Origin: DTPS01 sp049591295
GTDB taxonomy: Bacteria > Acidobacteriota > UBA4820 > DSQY01
DNA: 15,256 nucleotides
Assembly (NCBI GenBank): GCA_049591295.1
Contig: JBAWEQ010000145.1
Span: 1-15,256 of the forward strand
Reading direction: 5' to 3'
In this document: piece by piece, positions 1-8,800 of the stretch
How positions within the stretch are numbered: position 1 is the stretch's first letter
How the letters are laid out: each line of letters begins with the position of its first letter
Translations under genes and position numbers: made by a program
The notes under the pieces: model-generated
Seen by the model: the letters and a program-made list of their open reading frames with translations, nothing else
Database searches by the model: none
Told to the model about the DNA's origin: nothing

Positions 1-119
1 CCCAGCCGTGGTCCGGAGCCGGCAAGGCGGTCTCTTTGGGACAGGCTGTCGCACGATCTGCTTCCCGTATCCCCTTCGTGGATGAAATAGGCTATTGTTG
101 TAGATGTCTGGAGGTGAAT

Positions 120-665
120 GTGGAACAGGTTCATGCGACGACGATCATCTGCGTGGCGCGGAACGGGGCAGTGGCCATGGCCTCCGACGGCCAGGTCACG
201 CTCGGCCAGACGGTGATCAAGCACACGGCAAAAAAGGTCCGCAAGCTGTACCACGACCAGGTGCTGGCGGGCTTCGCCGGCGGCGTGGCGGACGCCTTCG
301 CCCTCTTCGCTCGTTTCGAGGCCAAGCTCGAGGAGTACAACGGCAATCTGGAAAGGGCATCGGTGGAGCTAGTCAAGGAGTGGCGGATGGACCGCGCCCT
401 GCGCCGGCTCGAGGCGGTCCTGATCGTGGCCGACCGGGAGCACCAGTTCCTTCTCTCGGGCAGCGGGGAGCTCATTTCCTCGGACGACGGCGTGCTGGCC
501 ACGGGCTCGGGAGGCCCCTACGCCCTGGCCGCGGCCCGCGCCCTGCTCGGCCATACGCCTCTCAGCGCGCGCCAGATCGCGGAGGAGTGCCTCAAGCTCG
601 CCGGAGAGATCTGCATTTACACGAACCAGAACGTGACGGTGCTGGAGCTGGGCGAGGGAGGATGA
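120..665 (+). CDS. hslV: HslV, proteolytic subunit of the HslUV (ClpYQ) protease
   Basis: Threonine peptidase that forms the double-ring chamber of the cytoplasmic HslUV protease, which degrades misfolded and short-lived regulatory proteins. I start it at GTG 120, giving 181 aa, because GGAGG at 110-114 lies 5 bases upstream and the family is about 175-180 aa. The frame stays open further upstream, but that extension has no family resemblance. Residues 1-6 (MEQVHA) precede the TTI motif, so the catalytic Thr is residue 7 and must be exposed by removing a short propeptide. Counting that Thr as 1, the conserved Asp17 (ASDGQ), Lys33 (TAKKVRK) and the Gly of AGFAGG are in place, as is the GSGGPYA loop. 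The AGEICIYTN stretch near the C-terminus is typical. hslU follows after an unusually long 198-bp gap. Identity is very secure; the start is likely. I saw no convincing promoter in 1-119. Confidence 0.96.
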   Translation: MEQVHATTIICVARNGAVAMASDGQVTLGQTVIKHTAKKVRKLYHDQVLAGFAGGVADAFALFARFEAKLEEYNGNLERASVELVKEWRMDRALRRLEAVLIVADREHQFLLSGSGELISSDDGVLATGSGGPYALAAARALLGHTPLSARQIAEECLKLAGEICIYTNQNVTVLELGEGG

Positions 666-757
666 GCGGCCACGGGAGTTGAGCGGTGAAACGATGGGGC
701 AATGGCGCGAAGAAGCGGTCCGCTGATCGCCGAATCGCCCATCCCTTTCCCAGGCCC

Positions 758-805
758 AATAGCCTAATCGCTTAATCGCTTAATGGCTTAATGGCTTAAT
801 CGCCT
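758..805. repeat. 8-bp tandem array between hslV and hslU
   Basis: Six consecutive octamers of the form AATCGCTT: AATAGCCT, AATCGCTT (twice), AATGGCTT (twice), AATCGCCT. They fill 48 bp of the 198-bp gap and are far more A/T-rich than the surrounding genes. The array ends about 50 bp before the hslU Shine-Dalgarno. No ORF or obvious hairpin explains it, and function is unknown. Confidence 0.85.
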
Positions 806-863
806 ATTCTCCCCATCGCCCGCCCCTCCCATCCCCCACGCCAAGTCCTTCGCTGGAGAAATC

Positions 864-2276
864 ATGATCAAGACAGAACCAGGATCGCTCTACAACCGGC
901 TCGAAGATCCACTGACCCCCAAGCGGATCGTGGAGGAGCTGGACAAGTTCATCATCGGCCAAAAGCAGGCCAAGCGCTCCGTCGCCGTGGCCCTGCGCAA
1001 CCGAGTGCGCCGCCAGTCGGTTCCGCCGCAACTGAAGGACGAGGTGGCGCCCAAAAACATCATCATGATCGGGCCCACGGGCGTCGGGAAGACCGAAATC
1101 GCCCGCCGCCTGGCCAAGCTCACCGCCTCCCCCTTCCTGAAGATCGAGGCCAGCAAATTCACCGAGGTGGGCTACGTCGGGCGGGACGTGGAGTCCATGA
1201 TCCGCGACCTGGCGGAGATCGCCTACAACCTGGTCCGCGCCGAGAAGGCTGCCTCGGTGCAGGAGAAGGCCCGCGAGGCCGCCGAGGAGCGCGTGCTGGA
1301 TCTCCTCCTTCCACCCGCGCCCGTCTACTCGCCCGGTCAGACAGCGCAGCAGGAGGAGGGGGCCCAGGCTTGGGAGCCGCCGGCCACGGCGAGCGTCACG
1401 GGCTCCCGGGAGCGCATGCGCGAATGGTTGAGAGCCGGCCGCATGAACGACAAGACGGTGGACGTGGAGGTGGCCGAGGGCGGAGCCTCTATGCGCGTCT
1501 TCACCCCGGCAGGCATGGAGGAGATGGGCTTCAACCTCAACGACCTCCTTCCCGGGCTCATGGGAGGACGGCGGAAGACCCGCAAGGTCAAGGTCCCGGA
1601 GGCCCTCGACCTGCTCACCAGGGAGGAGGAGGAGAGGCTCATCGACAAGGATGAGATCGCGAGGGAGGCCGTGGAGCGAGCTGAACAGCACGGCATCATC
1701 TTCCTGGACGAGATCGACAAGGTGGCCGGCCGCAGCTCGGGAGGCCACGGCCCCGACGTCAGCCGGGAAGGCGTCCAGCGGGACCTCCTGCCCATCGTGG
1801 AGGGAACGCGCGTCAACACCCGTTATGGCTTGGTCCGCACGGACCACGTCCTCTTCATCGCCGCCGGCGCCTTCCACATGACCAAACCCAGCGACCTGCT
1901 GCCCGAACTCCAGGGACGCTTCCCCATCCGGGTGGAGCTCACCTCCCTGGGCAAGGAGGACTTCGTGCGGATCCTGCGCGAGCCGGAGAATGCCCTCGTC
2001 CTCCAGTACACCGCGCTCCTCGCCACGGAGGGGGTGGAGGTGGTCTTCACCGACGACGCCGTCGTGGCCATGGCGGAGTACGCGAGCGCCATCAACGATC
2101 AGCTCGAGAACATCGGCGCCCGGCGGCTGCACACCGTCCTGGAGCGCATCATGGACGAGATCTCCTTCAACGCCCCCGACCTGGGCGGCACCAAGGTGAC
2201 CATCGACAGGCCCTACATCGACGAGTGCCTGCGGGAGCTGGCGGGCAACCAGGACCTGAGCAAGTACATCCTCTGA
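864..2276 (+). CDS. hslU: HslU, AAA+ unfoldase subunit of the HslUV protease
   Basis: ATPase ring that unfolds substrates and threads them into HslV. The 470-aa protein is somewhat longer than the usual 440-460. Visible motifs in order: N-terminal LTPKRIVEELDKFIIGQ (17-33), Walker A GPTGVGKT (70-77), pore-loop GYVG (103-106), the variable I-domain (about 111-265) with an acidic, Gln/Ala-rich insert around 150-175, Walker B IIFLDEID (278-285), the ELQGRFPIRVEL segment (348-359) with the conserved arginine, sensor-2 GARR (418-421), and the C-terminal tail DLSKYIL (464-470). This tail is the family's conserved end, which inserts into HslV to activate it. The start ATG is preceded by GGAG at 855-858. 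It pairs functionally with hslV, although the intervening gap holds a tandem array. No clear terminator follows. Confidence 0.97.
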   Translation: MIKTEPGSLYNRLEDPLTPKRIVEELDKFIIGQKQAKRSVAVALRNRVRRQSVPPQLKDEVAPKNIIMIGPTGVGKTEIARRLAKLTASPFLKIEASKFTEVGYVGRDVESMIRDLAEIAYNLVRAEKAASVQEKAREAAEERVLDLLLPPAPVYSPGQTAQQEEGAQAWEPPATASVTGSRERMREWLRAGRMNDKTVDVEVAEGGASMRVFTPAGMEEMGFNLNDLLPGLMGGRRKTRKVKVPEALDLLTREEEERLIDKDEIAREAVERAEQHGIIFLDEIDKVAGRSSGGHGPDVSREGVQRDLLPIVEGTRVNTRYGLVRTDHVLFIAAGAFHMTKPSDLLPELQGRFPIRVELTSLGKEDFVRILREPENALVLQYTALLATEGVEVVFTDDAVVAMAEYASAINDQLENIGARRLHTVLERIMDEISFNAPDLGGTKVTIDRPYIDECLRELAGNQDLSKYIL

Positions 2277-2324
2277 GTCCATGGCGCGCAGGCAATACGA
2301 ACCTCCCTTACGTTGTTTTACCCC

Positions 2325-2353
2325 TTGACGCGTGACTTCAAAGTGCGTACTAT
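2325..2353 (+). promoter_or_regulatory. Sigma70-type promoter of the tetR-efflux operon
   Basis: TTGACG (2325-2330), a 17-bp spacer, then TACTAT (2348-2353), close to the sigma70 consensus with ideal spacing. The start point would be near 2360, giving a leader of about 50 nt before the tetR GTG. It sits in the only sizeable gap ahead of the efflux genes, so it probably drives all four. Confidence 0.75.
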
Positions 2354-2411
2354 GACCCGCTGGTTCATCTGGTGACCGGCTGGTCGACCGGGGAAGGCAA
2401 GGGAACTTTCC

Positions 2412-3077
2412 GTGAAATCGAAACCGTGCACCCGCGCCAAGAGCGAGCGACGCACCCGCTGGGAGCAACTGACTCGCGGCGCCATCCACGAGGGGGTCAT
2501 CCGCGTTCTCGCCCAGAAGGGTGATGCGGGCCTCACGATGGAGAACGTGGCCGCGGAAGCGGGCGTGGCCAAGGGGACCCTCTACACCTACTTCAAGGAC
2601 AAGAGCGACCTCCTCGAGTCGGTCAAGGAGTCCAGCCTCGAACCGCTCCGAAAGGAGCTGTTGGCCCTGCTGCAGGGGCCGCTCCCCCCCCATGAGAGGC
2701 TGAACCGGCTCGTGGAGAGGCACCTCGGCTACTTCGATGAACACAGAGAGTTCTACAGGGTCCTGCTCTGGCAGCGCCAGTCCGCGAAATCCAGGCTAAA
2801 GCGCCAGCGCAGCGACCCCTACCGGGTCATGGTGGACAAGATCGCCGATTGCATCCGCGACGGAATTGGGGAGAACCTTTTCAAACCCTTGGACGCCACC
2901 AAGGTGGCGGCCATGTTGATGGAGGCCAATATCGCCATGATTGGACAGCGATTGTGGGAAGAAAGACCGGGGCCCCTGGAGGAGGACGCTCGGCTGATCA
3001 TCGAGCTCTTTCTCCACGGCCTCTCGACAGGCGCCGCAGATCCGCAAAGCCGCGCACCGCTGGGGAGCCGGCCATGA
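2412..3077 (+). CDS. TetR/AcrR-family transcriptional regulator
   Basis: A 221-aa protein with the one-domain DNA-binding head of the TetR family. The helix-turn-helix lies at about 41-64, with LTMENVAAEAGVAKGTLYTYF followed by KDKSDLLESV, a classic TetR signature. The C-terminal part (about 80-205) is helical and would bind the inducer; ligand unknown. A basic N-terminal arm (KSKPCTRAKSERRTR) precedes the head. The GTG start at 2412 is supported by the purine run AAGGGAA just upstream. Its TGA overlaps the ATG of the next gene (ATGA at 3074-3077), so it is co-transcribed with the efflux genes and probably represses its own operon from the promoter at 2325. Autoregulation is inference from family habit and position. 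I give no gene name because the family is too broad. Confidence 0.92.
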   Translation: MKSKPCTRAKSERRTRWEQLTRGAIHEGVIRVLAQKGDAGLTMENVAAEAGVAKGTLYTYFKDKSDLLESVKESSLEPLRKELLALLQGPLPPHERLNRLVERHLGYFDEHREFYRVLLWQRQSAKSRLKRQRSDPYRVMVDKIADCIRDGIGENLFKPLDATKVAAMLMEANIAMIGQRLWEERPGPLEEDARLIIELFLHGLSTGAADPQSRAPLGSRP

Positions 3078-4558
3078 CCTCGCGAAGCCTCTTGACCGGA
3101 GCGCTCCTCTCTCTGGGACTGGCCGCCCTGGCCGGCTGCGTGCACAATCCCCCCAAGGTGTACGGGGCCCCGGCCACGTCGCCTTCTCCCGACAAGCCAT
3201 GGACCCCGCCCGCGAAGGTCCTGCAGGCACCAGCTCCGGCCGCCGCACCCGCGCCGGCCATTCCGCAGGACATTCTCGAAAGGAGCCAGAACCTCACGCT
3301 CCTGGACGTGGTGGACATCGCCCTGCGCAACAGCCCGTTAACCGCCGAGGCGTGGGCGCAGGCACGCTCGGCCGCGGCGGCCTACGGGAGCCAGAAGGGC
3401 AGCTACTACCCACAGATCCAGGCCCAGGCCAACTACAACCGGGCCGAGGGGAGCTTGGCCAACGGCGCCATCTCGTACTACCAGCGCAGCTACGAACCCC
3501 AGCTCTCCCTCAGCTGGCTCCTCTATAACTTCGGCGGCCAGACGGCGGCCGTGGACGAGAAGCGGCAGGCTCTCATCTCCGCCGATTTCAGCCACAACGC
3601 CATGCTCCAGAACGTGACCCTGGCCGTGGAGCAGGCCTACTACCAATACGTGGCCGCCAAGGCCCTCTACAAAGCCCAGGAGGAGACCGTCAAGGAGGCC
3701 CAGACCAACCTCGACGCCGCCCAGGCCATGCACAAGGCGGGGGTGGCCACCATCGCCGACGTCCTCCAGGCCAAGACGAGTCTGGCCCAGGCGCAGCTGA
3801 TCCTGGACGGGCTCGAAGGTCAGATCCAGACCACCCGCGGCGCCCTGGCGACGGCCATGGGGCTTCCCGCCAACACCCCCTACGACGTGGGGATCCCATC
3901 CAAGGAACCCAAGACCGACCAGACCTTCCAGGCGGTGGACAAGTTCCTCGCCCAGGCCGAGGTCAACCGCCCCGACCTCTCCGCCGCACGCGCACTGGCG
4001 GAGAAGGCGGCGGCCCACGTCCGTACCGTCAAGGCCGAGGGCCGTCCCTCCCTGAACGGAAGCGCCAGCCTGGGCCGGATCTACTACGACAGCAAGAGCG
4101 CCTTCGGGAACACCTATAACCTCGGCGTCGTGCTGAGCATCCCCCTCTTCACCGGCTTCACGCAGCAGTACAACGTCATCCAGGCCAAGGCCGACGAAGA
4201 CGCGGCCAACGCGAACCTTTCGAGCCTCCAGCAGGAGGTCACCTTTCAGGTGTGGTCGAGCTACTACCAGCTCCGCACGGCCAAGCAGCAGGTCAAGACG
4301 AGCCACGACCTGCTCGAAAGCGCCACCGAGTCCCATGACGTGGCCCTGGGGCGCTACAAGGCCGGCGTGGGCAGCATCCTCGACCTCCTGTCCGCCCAGA
4401 GCGCCCTCGCCAGCGCCAGGGCCCAGCGCGTCCAGGCCGATGCGAACTGGTACATGGCCCTCGCGCAGCTCGCGCACGATACCGGGACCCTCACCGTTGC
4501 CGACCAGCACAGCGAATTGGCCGCCCCCGTTGCGGTGGAGAAGGACAAAAAGCCATGA
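3074..4558 (+). CDS. TolC/OprM-type outer-membrane efflux lipoprotein
   Basis: Outer-membrane channel of a tripartite efflux pump, 494 aa. The N-terminus has a lipoprotein signal ending in LAGC (Cys22), so the protein is probably lipid-anchored as in the OprM branch. A Pro/Ala-rich linker (about 25-65) follows. Two related outer-membrane-efflux repeats then occupy about 75-270 and 285-475. The first has LDVVDIALRNSP and the YYPQIQAQANY strand; the second has NRPDLSAARALAEKA and the strand motif LGVVLSIPLFTG. Both contain long Ala/Gln/Lys-rich helices that would build the periplasmic tunnel. The start is placed at ATG 3074, with GGGGAG at 3062-3067, because the upstream part of the frame lies inside tetR. 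It overlaps tetR and the adaptor gene by 4 bp each. Substrate cannot be read from sequence. Confidence 0.94.
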   Translation: MTSRSLLTGALLSLGLAALAGCVHNPPKVYGAPATSPSPDKPWTPPAKVLQAPAPAAAPAPAIPQDILERSQNLTLLDVVDIALRNSPLTAEAWAQARSAAAAYGSQKGSYYPQIQAQANYNRAEGSLANGAISYYQRSYEPQLSLSWLLYNFGGQTAAVDEKRQALISADFSHNAMLQNVTLAVEQAYYQYVAAKALYKAQEETVKEAQTNLDAAQAMHKAGVATIADVLQAKTSLAQAQLILDGLEGQIQTTRGALATAMGLPANTPYDVGIPSKEPKTDQTFQAVDKFLAQAEVNRPDLSAARALAEKAAAHVRTVKAEGRPSLNGSASLGRIYYDSKSAFGNTYNLGVVLSIPLFTGFTQQYNVIQAKADEDAANANLSSLQQEVTFQVWSSYYQLRTAKQQVKTSHDLLESATESHDVALGRYKAGVGSILDLLSAQSALASARAQRVQADANWYMALAQLAHDTGTLTVADQHSELAAPVAVEKDKKP

Positions 4559-5739
4559 GACGCCCCGTCGCCAACTCTCGTTTCCTCGCCTCCCCGATGC
4601 GGAGCCGCCGGCTGGCCGCCGCCTCCGCCACCGTCCTTGCCCTGGCGATCCTCTCCGCCTGTAGCGCACAGAAGAAGGGCGGCATACCCCCGGCCCCCGT
4701 CACGGCGGCCGAGGCCGTGCACAAGGACGTGCCCATCGTCCTCAGCGCCATCGGCACCGTGGAGGCCTACAACTCGGTCAGCATCAAGCCCCTCGTGGGA
4801 GGTGAGATCACCCGGGTCGCCATCAAGGAAGGCCAGGACGTCAACAAGGGCGATGTTCTGTTCGTCATCGATCCGCGTCCCTACGAGGCCGCCCTCCAAC
4901 AGGCCCAGGGGATCCTGGCGAGGGACAAGGCCCAGCTCGTGAGCGCCGAGGCCCAGGCCAAGCGCTACGCGGACCTCGTGAAGAAGGACTACGTCACCGC
5001 GCAGCAGTACGACGACGCCGCGGCTTCGGCGGGCGCCCTCCAGGCGTCCGTTCAGGCCGACGAGGCGGCGGTGCAGACGGCCCGCCTGAACCTCGCCTAC
5101 TGCACGGTCCGCGCTCCCATTCCGGGAAGGACGAGCAACCTCCTCATCCAACTCGGCAACGTGATGAAGGCCAACGACGTGCCCGTTCTCGTCCTCAATC
5201 AGATCACGCCTATCTACGTGAACTTCTCGGTCCCCGAATCCGATCTGCCAGAGATCCGCCGCCAGCAGGCCGATGGGCCCTTGAAGGTCTCCGCGGTGCT
5301 CCCCTCCGGCGGCGCCACCTTCGAGGGCGAATTGAGCCTCATCAACAACGCCGTCGATCCCAACACCGGCATGATCCTGCTCAAGGCCACCTTCCCCAAC
5401 GAGGACAAGGCGCTCTGGCCGGGCTCCTTCGTCCGGGTCTCCCTGACGCTGGGCACGCAGAAGGGGGCCGTCGTGGTCCCGGAGAAGGCGGTCCAGGAGG
5501 GACAGCAGGGCACCTACCTCTTCGTGGTCAAGCCCGATCGCACCGTAGAGATGCGGCCCGTCACGGTGGGCCAGCGGCGAAACGACGAAGCCATCATCGA
5601 GAAGGGACTCCAAGCCGGCGAAGAGGTCGTCACCGACGGCCAGCTCCGACTCTTCCCCGGGGCGACGGTCGAGATCAAGAGCGGCCCCGCCCCCACGCAA
5701 GGCGCGGGAACCTCACCCGCGCCGGGAGGCGGGAAGTGA
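4555..5739 (+). CDS. RND efflux periplasmic adaptor (MdtA/AcrA-like membrane fusion protein)
   Basis: Adaptor linking the inner-membrane pump to the outer-membrane channel, 394 aa. A signal peptide ends in the lipobox LSAC (Cys36), predicting an inner-membrane lipid anchor. Domain order follows the family: first barrel-sandwich half (about 75-106, with VGGEITRVAIKEGQDV), an Ala/Gln-rich helical hairpin (about 110-178), second barrel-sandwich half with RAPIPGRTS (186-194), a beta-barrel with the NNAVDPNTGMILLKATF motif (264-280), and a membrane-proximal domain ending near 375. The C-terminus is a low-complexity Pro/Gly tail. The ATG at 4555 overlaps the preceding stop (ATGA). ATG at 4597 (residue 15) is an alternative that would give a more compact signal peptide. 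Closest in style to MdtA of E. coli. Confidence 0.94.
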   Translation: MRRPVANSRFLASPMRSRRLAAASATVLALAILSACSAQKKGGIPPAPVTAAEAVHKDVPIVLSAIGTVEAYNSVSIKPLVGGEITRVAIKEGQDVNKGDVLFVIDPRPYEAALQQAQGILARDKAQLVSAEAQAKRYADLVKKDYVTAQQYDDAAASAGALQASVQADEAAVQTARLNLAYCTVRAPIPGRTSNLLIQLGNVMKANDVPVLVLNQITPIYVNFSVPESDLPEIRRQQADGPLKVSAVLPSGGATFEGELSLINNAVDPNTGMILLKATFPNEDKALWPGSFVRVSLTLGTQKGAVVVPEKAVQEGQQGTYLFVVKPDRTVEMRPVTVGQRRNDEAIIEKGLQAGEEVVTDGQLRLFPGATVEIKSGPAPTQGAGTSPAPGGGK

Positions 5740-5818
5740 TGAGCCGGGAAACCGAGGAGCCCGGGATGAACCCCATCGCGCTCCGGAGGGTGCTCCTACG
5801 GCACTGCCCTTGGGGTCC

Positions 5819-5853
5819 AAATCCCAAATCTCAAACCCGAAATCCCCAATCCG
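5819..5853. repeat. 7-bp tandem array between the adaptor and RND genes
   Basis: Degenerate heptamers AAATCCC, AAATCTC, AAACCCG, AAATCCCC, AATCCG in direct succession. The array occupies part of a 151-bp gap (5740-5890) where such operons normally have only a few bases. The gap's first half is G/A-rich and its second half C/A-rich. No ORF fits. Confidence 0.75.
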
Positions 5854-5890
5854 CCCGGTCCCCTGAGGGCCTCCGCACAGAGGAGACGCC

Positions 5891-8800
5891 ATGAACCTCT
5901 CCGCGCTCTTCATCAAGCGGCCGGTCATGACGACCCTCGTCATGCTGGCCATCCTCCTCTTCGGCATCACGGGGTACCGGCTCCTGCCCGTCAACGACCT
6001 GCCCAACGTGGACTTCCCCACGATCCAGGTGAGCGCCTCTCTGCCCGGCGCCACCCCCGAGACCATGGCCTCGGCCGTGGCCCTGCCGCTGGAGAAGCAG
6101 TTCTCCACCATCGCGGGCATCGACTCCATGACCTCCACGAGCTACCAGGGCTCCACCTCGATCACCTTGCAGTTCGCCCTCGACCGCAGCCTGGACGGCG
6201 CTGCCCTGGACGTGCAGTCGGCCATCTCGGTGGCCCAGGGCCAGCTCCCGACCGGCATGCCGACGCCGCCCTCGTACCAGAAGGTGAACCCCGCGGACCA
6301 GCCCATCCTCTACCTCGCCCTGACCTCGCCCACCCTGCCCATGAGCCAGGTGGACAACTACGGCGAGACCCTCATGGCCCAGCGCATCTCCATGGTGAGC
6401 GGCGTGGCCCAGGTACAGGTCTACGGTTCGCAGAAGTACGCCGTCCGCGTGCAGGTGGACCCCAACAAGCTCGCCAACAAGGGAATCAGCCTGGACCAGG
6501 TGGCCAACGCCATCACCAACGGGAACGTCAACCTGCCCACGGGAACGCTCTACGGCCCGCACGTCTCCTACACGGTGCAGGCCAGCGGCCAGCTCGAGGA
6601 CGCGTCCGCCTTCCGGCCTCTCATCGTGACCTATCAGAACGGCCAGCCCGTGCGCCTCGAGGCCCTCGGCCACGTCCTTGACAGCGTGGAGAACGACAAG
6701 ACCTCCGCCTGGTACATCGACCACACCCACAACCAGCGATCCGTGGTTCTGGCCATCCAGCGCCAGCCGGGGACCAACACCGTGGCGGTGGCCCAGGCGG
6801 TCAAGGACCTGGTTCCCACCTTCGAGCGGCAGATCCCCGCCTCCGTGACGCTGCACACCCTGTACGACCGATCGACCTCCATCAAGCAGTCCGTCTCGGA
6901 CGTGAAGTTCACCCTCCTGCTGACCCTCATCCTGGTCATCCTGGTGATCTTCCTCTTCCTGCGGAACGTGTCGGCCACGGTCATCCCCAGCCTGGCGCTG
7001 CCCATGTCGCTCGTGGGAACATTCGCCCTCATGTACCTCTTAGGCTACAGTCTGGACAACCTCTCGCTGATGGCCCTGACCCTGGCGGTCGGCTTCGTGG
7101 TGGACGACGCCATCGTCATGCTCGAGAACATCGTCCGGCACATGGAGATGGGGAAGGGCATCCTGGAGGCGTCCCTAGAGGGGTCGAAGGAGATCGGCTT
7201 CACGATCCTCACCATGACCTTCTCCCTGGTGGCCGTCTTCATCCCCGTCCTCTTCATGGGGGGCATCGTCGGACGGCTCTTCCACGAGTTCGCCGTCACC
7301 ATCGGCTCGGCCATCCTCATCTCGGGCTTCGTCTCGCTGACCCTCACGCCCATGCTGGCCAGCCGCTTTCTCAAACATCAGTCGGAGGTCCACCACGGCC
7401 GCATCTACGACGTCTCGGAGAGGGGCTTCAACTGGATGCTCGGCCGGTACGAGCGCGGGCTCAAGTGGTCCATCGGCCACCGGCGGCTGGTGATGATCTT
7501 CTCGGCCGTCGTGCTGGTGCTCACGGGCTGGCTCTTCGTGATCATCCCAAAGGGCTTCCTGCCCAGCGAGGACGCCAGCCGCGCCATGGTCTTCACCCAG
7601 GCCAAGGAGGGCATCTCTTACGACGCCATGGTCCGCCATCAGCAGGCCATCAACCGCATCATCCAGTCCAATCCGGATGTGGACGCCTTCTTCTCCACGG
7701 CCGGGAGCCGGGGCTTCCTGGCCCCCAACCAGGGCATCTGCTTCATCCGGTTCAAGCCGCGCTCCGAGCGCAAGCTCAGCGTGGACCAGGAGATCGCCAG
7801 GATGCGAGGCCAGCTCATGTCGGTGCCGGGCATCATGGCCTTCATCCAGAACCCGCCGCCCATCCAGATCGGCGGGCGCCTCTCCAAGAGCCTCTACCAG
7901 GTCACGCTCCAGGGCTCGGACACGCAGGAGCTCTACAGCGTGGCCACGGAGCTGGAGAACAAGATGAGGGCCCTGCCCGGCCTCATCGACGTCACCAGCG
8001 ACCTGCAGATCAAGAACCCGCAGGTGGAGGTGCATATCGAGCGGGACAAGGCCTCGTCCTACGGCGTCACGGCCCAGGCCATAGAAAACACGCTCTACGA
8101 CGCTTACGGTTCCCGGGAGATCTCCTACATCTACGCGCCCAACAACACCTACCAGGTGATTCTCGAACTAGAGAACCGCTACCAGACGGATCCGGCCGCC
8201 CTCTCCATGCTGTACGTCCCCTCCTCCTCGGGGCAAGTGGTGCCCCTCGACGCGGTGGCCAAGATCACGCGTGACCTGGGTCCCCTCTCCATCAACCACA
8301 CCGGCCAGATCCCCTCCGTGACGGTCTCCTTCAACCTCGCTCCCGGCACCCCCCTCGGAAACGCCGTGGACTCGGTCCAGAAGCTGGCCAGGGGAATCGT
8401 CCCTGCCACCCTCACCATGAGTCTCCAGGGCACGGCGCAGGCCTTCCAGGCGAGCACCAAGGGCCTGGGCTGGCTGCTGCTGCTGGCGATCCTGGTGATC
8501 TACCTGGTGCTGGGCATCCTCTACGAGAGCTTCATTCATCCCTTCACGATCCTTTCGGCCCTCCCCTTCGCCGGCTTCGGCGCTCTCGTGACGCTGCTCA
8601 TCTTCCGTGTGGACCTCTCCATCTACGCCTTCGTGGGCATCATCATGCTCGTGGGCCTCGTGAAGAAGAACGGCATCATGATGATCGACTTCGCCCTCGA
8701 GGCCCAGCGCAAGGAGAACAAGCCCGCCGCCGAGGCCATCTACGAGGCCTGCGTCATCCGCTTCCGGCCCATCATGATGACCACCATGGCGGCCCTCATG

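Noticed and set aside
70..105. Promoter for hslV around TATTGT (93-98)
   Set aside because: There is no acceptable -35 box at 16-18 bp, and the predicted start would fall on the Shine-Dalgarno.
36..119. Longer HslV start at ATG 36
   Set aside because: The extra 28 residues match nothing in the family, and GTG 120 has a well-spaced Shine-Dalgarno.
2370..2390. Possible TetR operator dyad (GACC-N4-GGTC at 2374-2385, GGTCGACC at 2382-2389)
   Set aside because: The position downstream of the promoter is attractive, but the arms are only 4 bp and the palindrome is imperfect, which is too weak to call without footprint or comparative data.
804..2744. 646-aa minus-strand open frame opposite hslU and tetR
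   Set aside because: High-GC shadow frame. Both sense genes are unmistakable, and the antisense protein has no recognisable motif.
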